Shown: positions 34,453 to 43,335 of the stretch, in pieces
How positions within the stretch are numbered: the first letter of the stretch is position 1
Layout: every line of letters starts with the position of its first letter
NCBI GenBank assembly: GCA_910584965.1
Contig: CAJUDZ010000003.1
Location: forward strand, 62,001-126,000
DNA from: an uncultured Lachnospiraceae bacterium
Lineage (GTDB): Bacteria > Bacillota > Clostridia > Lachnospirales > Lachnospiraceae
Length of the DNA: 64,000 bases
Direction: 5' to 3'
Made by a program: the position numbers and the translations under genes
The notes under the pieces: generated by a model
The model's input: the letters and a program-made list of their open reading frames with translations, nothing else
What the model was told of the DNA's origin: nothing
Database searches by the model: none

Positions 34453-34486
34453 CGGCCGAAAGGCCGAAAACGCCGCCGCAGGCGGC
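34453..34486 (+). other. two tandem leader hairpins (GAAA tetraloop and GCA triloop)
   Basis: CGGCC-GAAA-GGCCG (34453-34466) is a GNRA-capped hairpin. Five bases later GCCGCC-GCA-GGCGGC (34472-34486) forms a second. Both lie between the predicted start of transcription and the ribosome-binding site of the second isomerase-like gene. They could be 5' stabilising structures or part of a regulatory leader; no U-tract follows. Confidence 0.6.
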
Positions 34487-34522
34487 ATGAAATTCCGTAC
34501 ATTAAAATGGAGGGAACAAGAA

Positions 34523-35890
34523 ATGGTTGAATCGGCAATGAAGAAAAAATTAAACATCCGTCCCCTGGTGGGATTTTTACAGCACTCGGCTTTCTGGGAA
34601 GGCCCCTGCCGTGCGGGAAAGGCTGAAAATTTACAGCCTGAGGCGGAAAAGAAATGGGCCGCTGATTATATGAAGGATATCGTCGAAAAAGTAAAGGATA
34701 TCATTCCTGAGGTAAACGTGATGGAGCCGATCGCGGTGCCTTACATAGAAAATCTGACCGTGCCGCAGGAGACATGGGATAAGATCGAAGAAAATCTGGA
34801 TGAGGTGGATGCTTTTGTTATTTTCTGCTACCGCATTCCGAAACTGGAGAAATACCGTAAAACGACCATCGTATTTTCCAACGGCAACGAGGGTGCGGAC
34901 TTATGCGCTTATAACAGAAGCATCGGCGTGGAAGCCTACAACGCGATCGACATGGAAGATCTGAACGACATTCTGCACAGCCTCTGGGTGAGAAAGTGTA
35001 TTGCCAATACGAAAGCGCTGATTCTGACTTCGGGACAGGTGCCGACTTACGGCATACAGTCCAATATCAGGGACATGGAATATTTGAGAAAACAATACGG
35101 CTTTGAAGTGCTGAAACTGCCTTTCAAAGATATTTTCCCGTATATGGACAGGGTAGACGAGGCGGAAGCAAAACAGATCGCGGAGAAGCTCCTTGCGGAT
35201 TCCAAAGAGACCAAAGTGAATCCCGAATGGCTGATCAACGATGCGAAATATTATCTGGCGGCCAAAGCGATGATGGAGTTTTACGGATGCAACGCGTTTT
35301 CCACGGCCTGCATCGAACTGTGCGCTTCCAGAATCCCGCAGGAAAGAAAGTTCACGCCCTGCGTCTGCCATTCCCTGTTAAAGTCGGAAGGCATTCCCAG
35401 CGCCTGTGAAGAAGACTTAAACGCCATGATGGCGATGATGGTGCTGATGTATGGAAGCCATAAAGCAGCTTTCATGGGAAATCCGTTCTTACAGTCTCCG
35501 GAAGTGCTTTCCATCCACCACGCTGTTCCGGCGCTGAAAATGAACGGTTTCGACAAACCGGATCTGGATTACAGCATGTGGGCATTTACGGGCCAGGGAT
35601 TCGGCGGAAAGATGCAGATCGCATTCGAGCAGAACGAAGAGCAGTATGTGACATTCGGGCGTTTCAATCCGATGGGCAATAAGATGGTCGTAAAGGTAGG
35701 CGAGGTCGTGCGTTCGGAGTTCAGGCAGTATTATTGCAGTCCGCATTACTTTATCAAGCTGGATAACGGCCGCGATTATATGCACACGCTGGCGGATTTC
35801 GGACATCATCAGGTACTTGTATTCGGAGATCAGCTGGCGCTTGTGAAGAAGATTGCAGGATATATGGGATTTGAAGTAGTGGAAGGATAA
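34523..35890 (+). CDS. second L-fucose isomerase-fold protein
   Basis: A 455-aa protein of the FucI/AraA fold, distinct from the one at 4431. The N-terminal part (VEKVKDIIPEVNVMEPIAVPYIENL, DAFVIFCYRIPKLEKY) is followed by a C-terminal domain with metal-site candidates Glu in STACIELC, Asp in ACEEDLNA and His in ADFGHHQVLVF. It is cysteine rich for a cytoplasmic sugar isomerase (GCNAFSTACIELCAS, TPCVCHSLL). GGAGGG lies 8 nt before ATG 34523; ATG 34487 would encode part of a leader hairpin and is rejected. L-fucose released by the flanking GH95 and GH29 enzymes is the natural candidate substrate, but no fuculose kinase or aldolase is nearby, so another ketose/aldose or a non-isomerase role is open. 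Confidence 0.85.
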   Translation: MVESAMKKKLNIRPLVGFLQHSAFWEGPCRAGKAENLQPEAEKKWAADYMKDIVEKVKDIIPEVNVMEPIAVPYIENLTVPQETWDKIEENLDEVDAFVIFCYRIPKLEKYRKTTIVFSNGNEGADLCAYNRSIGVEAYNAIDMEDLNDILHSLWVRKCIANTKALILTSGQVPTYGIQSNIRDMEYLRKQYGFEVLKLPFKDIFPYMDRVDEAEAKQIAEKLLADSKETKVNPEWLINDAKYYLAAKAMMEFYGCNAFSTACIELCASRIPQERKFTPCVCHSLLKSEGIPSACEEDLNAMMAMMVLMYGSHKAAFMGNPFLQSPEVLSIHHAVPALKMNGFDKPDLDYSMWAFTGQGFGGKMQIAFEQNEEQYVTFGRFNPMGNKMVVKVGEVVRSEFRQYYCSPHYFIKLDNGRDYMHTLADFGHHQVLVFGDQLALVKKIAGYMGFEVVEG

Positions 35891-35927
35891 CGTCTGAAAA
35901 AAGACGGAAGGCCGGGAGGAAAAAGCC

Positions 35928-37058
35928 ATGATCTATTTAAATCATGCGGCGACAACTTATCCGAAACCGCAGCGTGTTCTGGAGGCTGTGGCGCGTTCTC
36001 TGAATGACGTGCCGGAGTCCCAGTACCGCAGCGTGTCATGCGGTGAACATAAGGAAGATATAATCGGGCTGTGCCGGGGAAACCTGGCACGGCTGTTTCA
36101 TATAGAAAATCCGGAGCGGATTTTCCTGACAAGCGGCTCCACACAGGCGCTGAATATGGCGATTCTCGGTTTCCGGAGCGAAAGAAAGCGGATTGTCTAT
36201 ACGGCAGCGGAGCATAACGCGGTGCTGCGGACGATCTTCGACGGATTAAAAGAAGAAATTGCGTCAGGGAAGATTGTGCCCGTGGAAGTGGGCTGTGACA
36301 GGGGCGGCTATGTGGATATGGAAGCCATGGAACGGGCCGTCACGGAAGACACAGGGCTTGTGATCGTAAATCACAGTTCCAATGTGACCGGAGCGGTGCA
36401 GGATATCGGACGCATCGGCGGATGGGCGCGGGAAAGAGGCGCCTGCTTTCTGGTGGATGCGTCTCAGTCCGCGGGAGCGCTGCCCATCGATGTGGAATCG
36501 ATGAAGATCGATATGCTGGCTTTCACCGGACATAAAGGGCTCTATGGCATTCAGGGAACGGGCGGACTCTATGTGCGGGAAGGGATTGCGTTGCGTCCCC
36601 TGCTTTTTGGAGGCACGGGAAAGGACAGCCGGATCCTGACGCCGGAGGAGCCTTTTTATGAAGTCGGTACCATGAATATGCCGGGCATTGCCGGACTTTG
36701 TGCCGGTGTGGCTTATGTGCTGGAAACAGGGATTGAAACGATCATGGCTCATGAACGGAAGCTGATGAAAACGCTGTACGAAGGGCTGCGGGAGCATCCC
36801 GGCGTCGTTCTCTGCGGAGACAGGCAGCCGGAAGGGTGCGCGCTCAGCTTTACCGTGCCCGGTTTTCCGCCGGCTGATATCGGATATATTCTGGCCGGCG
36901 CCTATGGCATACAGGTGAGGACGGGACTGCATTGTGCGCCGTTGATTCATAAGTATCTCGGAACGGAAAAGGACGGAACGGTGCGGGTGAGCGTCTCTGC
37001 CATGACAAAACCGGAAGAAGTAACGGCGCTTGTGGAGGCCGTGAAGGAAATGGTATGA
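35928..37058 (+). CDS. class V aminotransferase, cysteine-desulfurase-like
   Basis: A 376-aa PLP enzyme of the NifS/IscS/SufS group: MIYLNHAATTYPKP at the N terminus, LTSGSTQALNMAILGF, VIVNHSSNVTGAVQDI, FLVDASQSAGALPIDV, PLP Lys in AFTGHKGLYGIQGTGGLYV (~200) and a C-terminal VRTGLHCAPLIHKYLGT loop whose Cys is at the position of the persulfide-forming residue. GGGAGG precedes ATG 35928. It lies 37 bp after the isomerase-like gene and 19 bp before a 93-aa unknown gene. Role here unclear: sulfur or selenium donation to a neighbour, or Fe-S assembly for a dehydratase, are possibilities. Confidence 0.9.
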   Translation: MIYLNHAATTYPKPQRVLEAVARSLNDVPESQYRSVSCGEHKEDIIGLCRGNLARLFHIENPERIFLTSGSTQALNMAILGFRSERKRIVYTAAEHNAVLRTIFDGLKEEIASGKIVPVEVGCDRGGYVDMEAMERAVTEDTGLVIVNHSSNVTGAVQDIGRIGGWARERGACFLVDASQSAGALPIDVESMKIDMLAFTGHKGLYGIQGTGGLYVREGIALRPLLFGGTGKDSRILTPEEPFYEVGTMNMPGIAGLCAGVAYVLETGIETIMAHERKLMKTLYEGLREHPGVVLCGDRQPEGCALSFTVPGFPPADIGYILAGAYGIQVRTGLHCAPLIHKYLGTEKDGTVRVSVSAMTKPEEVTALVEAVKEMV

Positions 37059-37077
37059 TGAGGGAGGAAAGGAGGAT

Positions 37078-37359
37078 ATGAAGGTAATAGCGGTAAAAGA
37101 ATCCATCGAGCTGTGCACGGAGTCCGGATGGTCGGCTTATGACATGTTTCTGGACGAAAAAATGGACAAAGAAAGGATTCTGAAACTGGGAACGCTGGGC
37201 GGGCTGACTTATCTGGAAATGCTGAAGCAGCCTTTTTACCGGATTGAACAGAATTACTACATGATCAAGGGACTGGAGGGGGCCGACAGCCTCCGTACCG
37301 CCATGCTCGGCGGCCATGAGGAAATTCTGGAGCGGGTAAAAGAAATCTTAATGTCATAA
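37078..37359 (+). CDS. 93-aa conserved-looking protein of unknown function
   Basis: I do not recognise this protein. It is acidic to neutral, has no membrane segment or signal peptide and reads as a small globular alpha/beta domain (MKVIAVKESIELCTESGW, LGTLGGLTYLEMLKQPFY, HEEILERVKEILMS). It contains one Cys (Cys13) and no CxxC. Two Shine-Dalgarno runs (GGGAGG and GGAGG) precede ATG 37078. It starts 19 bp after the cysteine-desulfurase-like gene and is probably its partner, for instance a sulfur acceptor or specificity subunit; that is inference from spacing only. Confidence 0.7.
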   Translation: MKVIAVKESIELCTESGWSAYDMFLDEKMDKERILKLGTLGGLTYLEMLKQPFYRIEQNYYMIKGLEGADSLRTAMLGGHEEILERVKEILMS

Positions 37360-37424
37360 AGGGGAAACGCCGGAACAGGTAAAGGATAATAAAAAATATA
37401 TTTTCCCGAAGGAGGAATACGGAG

Positions 37425-38774
37425 ATGGAAAAGAAAATGCCTCGCGAGATGACGGGAGCGGAACTGCAGTCTATGTTAAAGAGCAGCATTAATTTCAAGA
37501 GCCTCGGCGGATTAAAATGTGAGGAGCTGACGCTTCCGGCGGAGGATAAGAAGTGGTGGAGGGACGCCAAAATCGGCATGTTTATCCACTGGGGACTTTA
37601 TTCCATTCTGGGGAGAGGCGAATGGGTCAGATTCAACGAAAGCATTCCGAAAGAGGAATATGAGAAGTTAGCCGATGAATTTATCCCCGAGAATTTTGAT
37701 ATGAAGGAATGGATGGAGATCGCGAAAGATTTCGGCGCAAAATATACCGTAATGGTCACCAGGCACCACGACGGCTTTTCTCTCTGGAACAGTGAGGGAA
37801 GCTATGAACATTTTACGACATGGCACCGTGGAGCGCACCGGGATTTCGTCGAAGAGTATATGAAGGCATGCAGGGAAGCGGGAATGAAAGCGGGCGTCTA
37901 TTATTCCCCCATGGACTGGCGTTTTCCGGGATATTTCGATCCGGAAGGCCTGCCTGAGAATGCGGCTCTGATGAAGAAACAGTGCTACGCCCAGGTGGAA
38001 GAGCTGTGCAGCAGATTTAAGCCCGATATTTTGTGGTATGACGGCGGCTGGCTGGCGCATAAAGGAAGCGATACGTCGAGCGCCTGGTTCTGGGAGCCTG
38101 TAAAACTGAACAAAATGGCAAGAAGCTATAATCCGAAGATGCTGATGAACCCCCGTTCCGGCTGGGAAGGAGACTTCTACTGCGATGAAGGCTCTCACGA
38201 GATTACGGGAAAGATCGTTCCCGTTCCCTGGGAGAAAAATATGTGTGTATGCTCCGGAAAATCCTGGGGCTGGATGGCGGAAGATCCGGTATCTGATTTC
38301 GACTGGCTGATCCGCATGATGGTAAACGTGGTATGCCGCGGCGGCAACTGGCTGGTAAACATCGGTCCCGACCGGAACGGTAAAATATCGGATGAAATCA
38401 GACAGCGGATGCGTCAGGTCGGCGACTGGCTCAGAAAATACGGAGAGAGTATCTATGCCACGGCAGCCGGCCCTTACGAGCCCGTGGATGATGTGTATGG
38501 CGCGACCTGGCATGACAATAAAGTATATCTCCATATTCTGGACAGGGAAGCTTTCCGGGAACAGATTTTGCCGCATACGGAAAACCGCATCCTAAACGCG
38601 GCTTTGTTTGACGGCGGAGCGGTGGAAGTGATCGAACAGGAAGACGGCATCCGTCTGATTCTGCCGGAGAATGCCGGAACGAGTGAAGAACCGGATACGA
38701 TCGTTGTCCTGACTATGGCGGAAAATGTCAGAGCCGGAGAGGACGCGGAAATTTACTTTACGGGAAAAGCGTAA
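37425..38774 (+). CDS. alpha-L-fucosidase, GH29
   Basis: A 449-aa cytoplasmic enzyme with the GH29 TIM barrel near-complete from residue ~40: KIGMFIHWGLYSILGRGEW, KYTVMVTRHHDGFSLW, AGVYYSPMDWRFPGYF, KPDILWYDGGWLAHK (nucleophile Asp ~206), CSGKSWGWM, GGNWLVNIGPDRNGKI, then a short C-terminal beta domain. AAGGAGG is 9 nt before ATG 37425. With GH95 upstream it gives two fucosidase classes in one region, usual where differently linked fucose must be removed from rhamnogalacturonan-II, xyloglucan or host glycans. It follows the 93-aa gene by 65 bp and precedes GH42. Confidence 0.96.
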   Translation: MEKKMPREMTGAELQSMLKSSINFKSLGGLKCEELTLPAEDKKWWRDAKIGMFIHWGLYSILGRGEWVRFNESIPKEEYEKLADEFIPENFDMKEWMEIAKDFGAKYTVMVTRHHDGFSLWNSEGSYEHFTTWHRGAHRDFVEEYMKACREAGMKAGVYYSPMDWRFPGYFDPEGLPENAALMKKQCYAQVEELCSRFKPDILWYDGGWLAHKGSDTSSAWFWEPVKLNKMARSYNPKMLMNPRSGWEGDFYCDEGSHEITGKIVPVPWEKNMCVCSGKSWGWMAEDPVSDFDWLIRMMVNVVCRGGNWLVNIGPDRNGKISDEIRQRMRQVGDWLRKYGESIYATAAGPYEPVDDVYGATWHDNKVYLHILDREAFREQILPHTENRILNAALFDGGAVEVIEQEDGIRLILPENAGTSEEPDTIVVLTMAENVRAGEDAEIYFTGKA

Positions 38775-38831
38775 AACAGAATGGATTGGCGCGGCGCGGG
38801 AAGGACGCGCCGCGCCGGAAAAGAGGACTGG

Positions 38832-40907
38832 ATGAAATATGGTGTATCGTACTACCCGGAACATAAGACGGCGGATGAACTGGAAGCGGATCTGGTTCTT
38901 TTAAAGCAGTCGGGCATCAATACGGTGCGGATGGGAGAATTTGCCTGGTGCCGGATGGAGCCTCATGAAGGACAGTTTGATTTTGAATGGCTTGCAAAAG
39001 TCGTGGAGGAACTTGGAAGGGCGGGCATCGGAACGGTTCTGTGCACGCCGACGGCCTGTCCGCCGTCCTGGCTGATAAAGAAGCATCCGGACATTTTGTA
39101 TATGGATAACCGCAGAATCCGCCGGCCTTTCGGCGGGAGACGGCATTACTGCTATAATAACGGGACATACAGAAAGTATTCCGTGCGGATTGCGGAAAAA
39201 CTGGCCGGATTTTTTGAAGGAAACCCATACATAACCGGCGTGCAGATCGACAACGAACCGGCGCAGGAGGGCACCGGACGCTGCTGCTGTCCGGTATGCG
39301 AAGAGAAGTTTCACGACTATCTGCGCCGGGAATACGGTAATATCGCGGAATTTAACGTAAGAAGCGGCAGCATTTTCTGGTCTCAGGAATACGGGGATTT
39401 TGACGAGATCCCGCTGCCCGTAAATACGATCGAAACGGGAGCGCAGAACTTAATCGAGGCCTATTATGAAAATCCGACGGTACGGCTTGCGTTCGAACGG
39501 TTTTGTTCGGACAGCCAGAAAGAGTATCAGGATTTACAGGCGGCGGCGTTACGAAGATATCTGCATGTTCCGATCACCACGAACGGCACGGGACTTGCGA
39601 CGAACAGCATAGATTATTATGACAGCAGCGAAAATCTGGACCGTTATGCCTTCGATTTTTATCCGGGGCTGCGCGATGCAAAAGTGGATTCCTTTCCTTA
39701 CGCGTTCGCAAGAGGAATAAAGAACGGCGCTCCCTTCTGGGTGCTGGAATTTATGTCCGGCGGCGGCCATAAGCTGGGCGGTACGGGAAGGGTACAGCCT
39801 AATCCCGGCGCGTTAAAACAGGCGGTGGTACAGTCGATGGCGCACGGCGGGGAAATGATGCTGCATTTCCAGTTCCGGACTTACCCCTTTGGAGCGGAGC
39901 AGCTTAACTATGCCATCGTGGACATGGACGGGATTCCCAGAAGGAGATACCGGGAAATGCAGGAGACTGCGGCCCTTTTAAAGAAACTGGAACCACTGGA
40001 AAAGACCGTATTTCCGGGCGAAGCGGCGGTATGTTTCGATTATGACTGTCATTGGGCGCTCAGAATCAAGCCGGTCAACGATCCGGCGTTCCACTATGTG
40101 GAGTATTGCGGGAAACTGTATCATGATCTGGAAAATATCGGCGTGACGGCGGATGTGGCGGCATTAAAGAGCGACTGGAGCCGGTACAAAGTGGTGATTC
40201 TTCCGGCGGCAATCGTTATGTCACGGGAAGAACAGGAGAAGGTAAAACGGTTTGTGGAGCTGGGCGGTACGGTCATCGCCACGTTCCTGACTTCCGTAAA
40301 AAACCGGGATAACGTGGGCTATACCACATCTTTGCCGGCGGGACTGACGGAGGTATTCGGAAGCATCGTGGAAGAGGTGGAGCCCGTTATGGAAGGCAAT
40401 CACACGAAACTCATGATGCGGACGGAGAGCTATGAAGCGCTGTGCCATATGGATGAAACGGAAGACAATCTGATGGTGACGACGGACGGCCTTTGGAGCG
40501 AGCTGCTCGGCGGCGTGTCGGAGACGCTCGGAAGTTATACGGAGGATTATAAAGAAGGCGCAAAGGTAGTATCGGCGTTTACCTGCGGCAAAGGCAGAGC
40601 CTATTATGTGGGAACCGATCTGGAACCGGAAGCTTACCGTGCTTTCCTGAAAGGCGTTATGAAGGAAGCCGGCGTGCATCGAAGCGTCGTAGAGCGGGAA
40701 CCCGGCGTGGAGCTGGTGACGAGAATGGATGAAGAACAGGAATATTTGTTCTTATTTAATTTCACGGAGCGGGAAACGGAAGTGAAACTGCCGCCGGATT
40801 GCCGGGATTATCTGACCGGGAAACCGTTGGACGAAAAATGCCGGATTGAGCGGAACGGAATGTTAATTGCGGCCAGAAGCAAGACGGCTGAGAGAAAGGC
40901 ATGGTAA
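38832..40907 (+). CDS. beta-galactosidase, GH42
   Basis: A 691-aa enzyme with the full three-domain GH42 layout: TIM barrel at residues 1-~385 (GVSYYPEHKTADELEADL, NTVRMGEFAWCRMEP, GVQIDNEPAQ with acid/base Glu142, PFWVLEFMSGGG with nucleophile Glu306), a Rossmann-like trimerisation domain (~395-600, YKVVILPAAIVMSREEQEKV) and a C-terminal beta domain (EYLFLFNFTERETEVKL). A Cys cluster RCCCPVCEEKF (~151) is the zinc site typical of GH42. The start is ATG 38832 after AAGAGGA; an earlier in-frame ATG (38781) is unlikely. It removes beta-galactose, for example from RG-I galactan or arabinogalactan. Confidence 0.96.
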   Translation: MKYGVSYYPEHKTADELEADLVLLKQSGINTVRMGEFAWCRMEPHEGQFDFEWLAKVVEELGRAGIGTVLCTPTACPPSWLIKKHPDILYMDNRRIRRPFGGRRHYCYNNGTYRKYSVRIAEKLAGFFEGNPYITGVQIDNEPAQEGTGRCCCPVCEEKFHDYLRREYGNIAEFNVRSGSIFWSQEYGDFDEIPLPVNTIETGAQNLIEAYYENPTVRLAFERFCSDSQKEYQDLQAAALRRYLHVPITTNGTGLATNSIDYYDSSENLDRYAFDFYPGLRDAKVDSFPYAFARGIKNGAPFWVLEFMSGGGHKLGGTGRVQPNPGALKQAVVQSMAHGGEMMLHFQFRTYPFGAEQLNYAIVDMDGIPRRRYREMQETAALLKKLEPLEKTVFPGEAAVCFDYDCHWALRIKPVNDPAFHYVEYCGKLYHDLENIGVTADVAALKSDWSRYKVVILPAAIVMSREEQEKVKRFVELGGTVIATFLTSVKNRDNVGYTTSLPAGLTEVFGSIVEEVEPVMEGNHTKLMMRTESYEALCHMDETEDNLMVTTDGLWSELLGGVSETLGSYTEDYKEGAKVVSAFTCGKGRAYYVGTDLEPEAYRAFLKGVMKEAGVHRSVVEREPGVELVTRMDEEQEYLFLFNFTERETEVKLPPDCRDYLTGKPLDEKCRIERNGMLIAARSKTAERKAW

Positions 40908-40909
40908 AA

Positions 40910-43231
40910 ATGAAAACAGTAAGAGTTGTATGTACGCCGGACGGCGTATGCGGAGAGCCGGGAGACATCATTGAAAAAGAATTTGCGCCGGATAAGAGCA
41001 TCGTGCTCCATGCCGTACAGGAAAGCGACGGAACGGCGTTTCGGGCAGGCCGGGTGGAATTTGCCGGAAACGGCGGAGAAGAAACCGTTCTGGTGCAGGA
41101 ATCCTGCACCCTGATTCCCAGAAAAGTAAGCCGCTATGTGATCGAGGGGAAAGCCCGCGTAACGGTCAGAAAGACCGTGGACGGAGAGAGGACCTTTGTG
41201 GAAAACGCCGCGGAAACGCCGGTGGGTGAAGCCTATGAAGGAAAGCTCGTCTTTTCCATAGGGGCAAAGGAACGCATTCTCGGGCTGGGCCAGCAGGAAG
41301 ACGGCATCGCGGATTACAGGAACTGTACCCGGTATCTTTACCAGAACAATATGCAGATTCCCATGCCCGTATTTCTGTCAACGGCCGGATATGCGGTTTT
41401 GCTTGACGCGGACTGTCTGATGGTATATGAGGAGCGGGACAACCGGATTACCGTTTCCCTCGATGCGGTGGAACAGGCCGCCTATTATGTGATTACCGGA
41501 GAAACGATGACGGATCTGGTAAAAGGCATCCGGCGGATTACAGGGAAGGCGGCGCTTCTGCCCAAATGGGCCTATGGATATATCCAGTCCAGAGAGCGTT
41601 ACCGCACACAGGAAGAAATCAGGGAGACGGCGGAAACGTTCCGGCGGCGGAGCATCCCGGTATCCTGTCTGGTGCAGGACTGGCTTTCCTGGGAAGAGGG
41701 AAAATGGGGCGACAAGCATCTGGACAAAAAGCGCTACCCCGATATGAAAGGGCTGACGGATGCGCTGCATGAGTGGGGTATGGGACTGATGCTGTCCGTA
41801 TGGCCGAACATGAACAAGGGCGGCGAAGATAACCGGGAGATGATGGAAGCCGGCAAACTGTATGCCAACCTGTCCACTTACGACGCGTTTGACGAAGAGG
41901 CGAGGGAACTTTACTGGAAACAGTGCGAAAGAGAACTGTTTTCCGGCGGTGTGGACGCCTGGTGGTGTGATTCCACGGAACCTTTTACGCCTGACTGGAA
42001 CGGCGCGGAAAAGCGGACATCCGAGGAACGCTACCGGATTTCCAAAGCGGAGTTGACGAAATATATGGATGCCCGAAAGGCCAACGTCTATGCGCTGTAT
42101 CATGCGAAAGGGATTCACGATAACCAGCGGAAGGCAGCTCCTCAGGCGCGTGTATGCAATCTGACCCGCTCCGGCTATCTTTCCTCCCAGAAATACGGAG
42201 CCGTGTTGTGGTCCGGAGACATTGCGGCGACCTGGGATGTATTAAAACATCAGATCGTGGAAGGCCTGCAGATGGCGGCCAGCGGTATCCCGTACTGGAA
42301 TCTGGATATCGGCGGATTTTTTGCGGGTAATCGGGAGGCGTGGAAGCGATGGAGCGGGGCAAAAGAAGGAACGCAGCCCTGGTTCTGGCATGGCAGTTTT
42401 GAGGACGGCGTAAAGGATAAGGGATATTGTGAGCTGTATGTGCGATGGCTTCAGTACGGCACATTTCTGCCCGTCATGAGATCGCACGGAACGGATACGC
42501 CGAGGGAACCCTGGCAGTTCGGGGAAGAAGGAAGCGTATATTATGACACGATTGTCAGATATATCCGCCTGCGTTACCGTCTGCTGCCTTATTTTTACAG
42601 CCTCGCTTACCGGGTATGGAAAGAAGACGCCATGAGCATGCGCAGTCTGGTGTTCGATTACAGTGCGGATGAAAAGGCGGCCGGGGTGGAAGACGAATAT
42701 CTTTTCGGGGATTTTCTGGTATGTCCCGTTACGTTCCCGATGGAGTACGGGCCGGAGAGTACGCCGCTTGGCCTCGCAAAGGAGCGGAGCGTATATCTGC
42801 CTCAGGGAGACGACTGGTACGATTATGAGACGAAGGCATATCAGGAGGGCGGCCGGGAATTTCAGGCAGCGGCTCCCATGGAAAAAATGCCTCTTTACAT
42901 AAAGGCGGGAAGCATCCTTCCGGTGGATAACCGGCTGACACAGGACTTATATCACGAACAGCGGCCGGAGGAAGCGGAACTGGAGATCTATGCGGGAAAA
43001 GACGGAAGTTTTCTCTGTTACTTTGACAGCGGCAACGGGTATGGTTATCTTGGAGACGATTATGCGGCCGTCGAACTTACGTGGAAGGAAGCGGAAAACG
43101 AATTGTATCTCGGGGCCGTGGAAGGAAACTATGCTTATCCGAAAAAGTGGAAAGCCGTATTGTATACGCCGGAAGGAAGCAGGACGGCGGCGTTTGAATA
43201 CGCAGGAGCGGCGATGACGGTCTCGATATAG
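40910..43231 (+). CDS. alpha-glucosidase/alpha-xylosidase-type enzyme, GH31
   Basis: A 773-aa GH31 protein: N-terminal beta-sandwich (ERILGLGQQEDGIADYRN), catalytic barrel with WAYGYIQSRERYRTQEEI, SCLVQDWLSWEEGKWGD, FSGGVDAWWCDSTEPFTPDW (nucleophile Asp ~354), AVLWSGDIAATWDVLKHQI (acid/base Asp ~436), SGIPYWNLDIGGFF and FLPVMRSHGTD, then C-terminal beta domains. ATG 40910 sits 10 nt after GAAAGG; the first ATG (40901) overlaps the stop of GH42 in the same frame but is only 1 nt from that sequence. Substrate could be alpha-xylosides (xyloglucan) or other alpha-hexosides. Overlap with GH42 indicates translational coupling. Confidence 0.94.
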   Translation: MKTVRVVCTPDGVCGEPGDIIEKEFAPDKSIVLHAVQESDGTAFRAGRVEFAGNGGEETVLVQESCTLIPRKVSRYVIEGKARVTVRKTVDGERTFVENAAETPVGEAYEGKLVFSIGAKERILGLGQQEDGIADYRNCTRYLYQNNMQIPMPVFLSTAGYAVLLDADCLMVYEERDNRITVSLDAVEQAAYYVITGETMTDLVKGIRRITGKAALLPKWAYGYIQSRERYRTQEEIRETAETFRRRSIPVSCLVQDWLSWEEGKWGDKHLDKKRYPDMKGLTDALHEWGMGLMLSVWPNMNKGGEDNREMMEAGKLYANLSTYDAFDEEARELYWKQCERELFSGGVDAWWCDSTEPFTPDWNGAEKRTSEERYRISKAELTKYMDARKANVYALYHAKGIHDNQRKAAPQARVCNLTRSGYLSSQKYGAVLWSGDIAATWDVLKHQIVEGLQMAASGIPYWNLDIGGFFAGNREAWKRWSGAKEGTQPWFWHGSFEDGVKDKGYCELYVRWLQYGTFLPVMRSHGTDTPREPWQFGEEGSVYYDTIVRYIRLRYRLLPYFYSLAYRVWKEDAMSMRSLVFDYSADEKAAGVEDEYLFGDFLVCPVTFPMEYGPESTPLGLAKERSVYLPQGDDWYDYETKAYQEGGREFQAAAPMEKMPLYIKAGSILPVDNRLTQDLYHEQRPEEAELEIYAGKDGSFLCYFDSGNGYGYLGDDYAAVELTWKEAENELYLGAVEGNYAYPKKWKAVLYTPEGSRTAAFEYAGAAMTVSI

Positions 43232-43335
43232 AAAAAACGGATTCCGGTGGTACGGACAGAACGCGGTTTCGGCCGTCGGAATATGTAGAAAAAAAGCCTT
43301 GACTGACAGGCTGTGGAAAGGATATGGTTATAAGG

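Noticed and set aside
43299..43330. Promoter TTGACT/TATGGT upstream of the GH140-like gene
   Set aside because: Spacing is 18 bp but the -10 would overlap the ribosome-binding site and place the start of transcription at the start codon.
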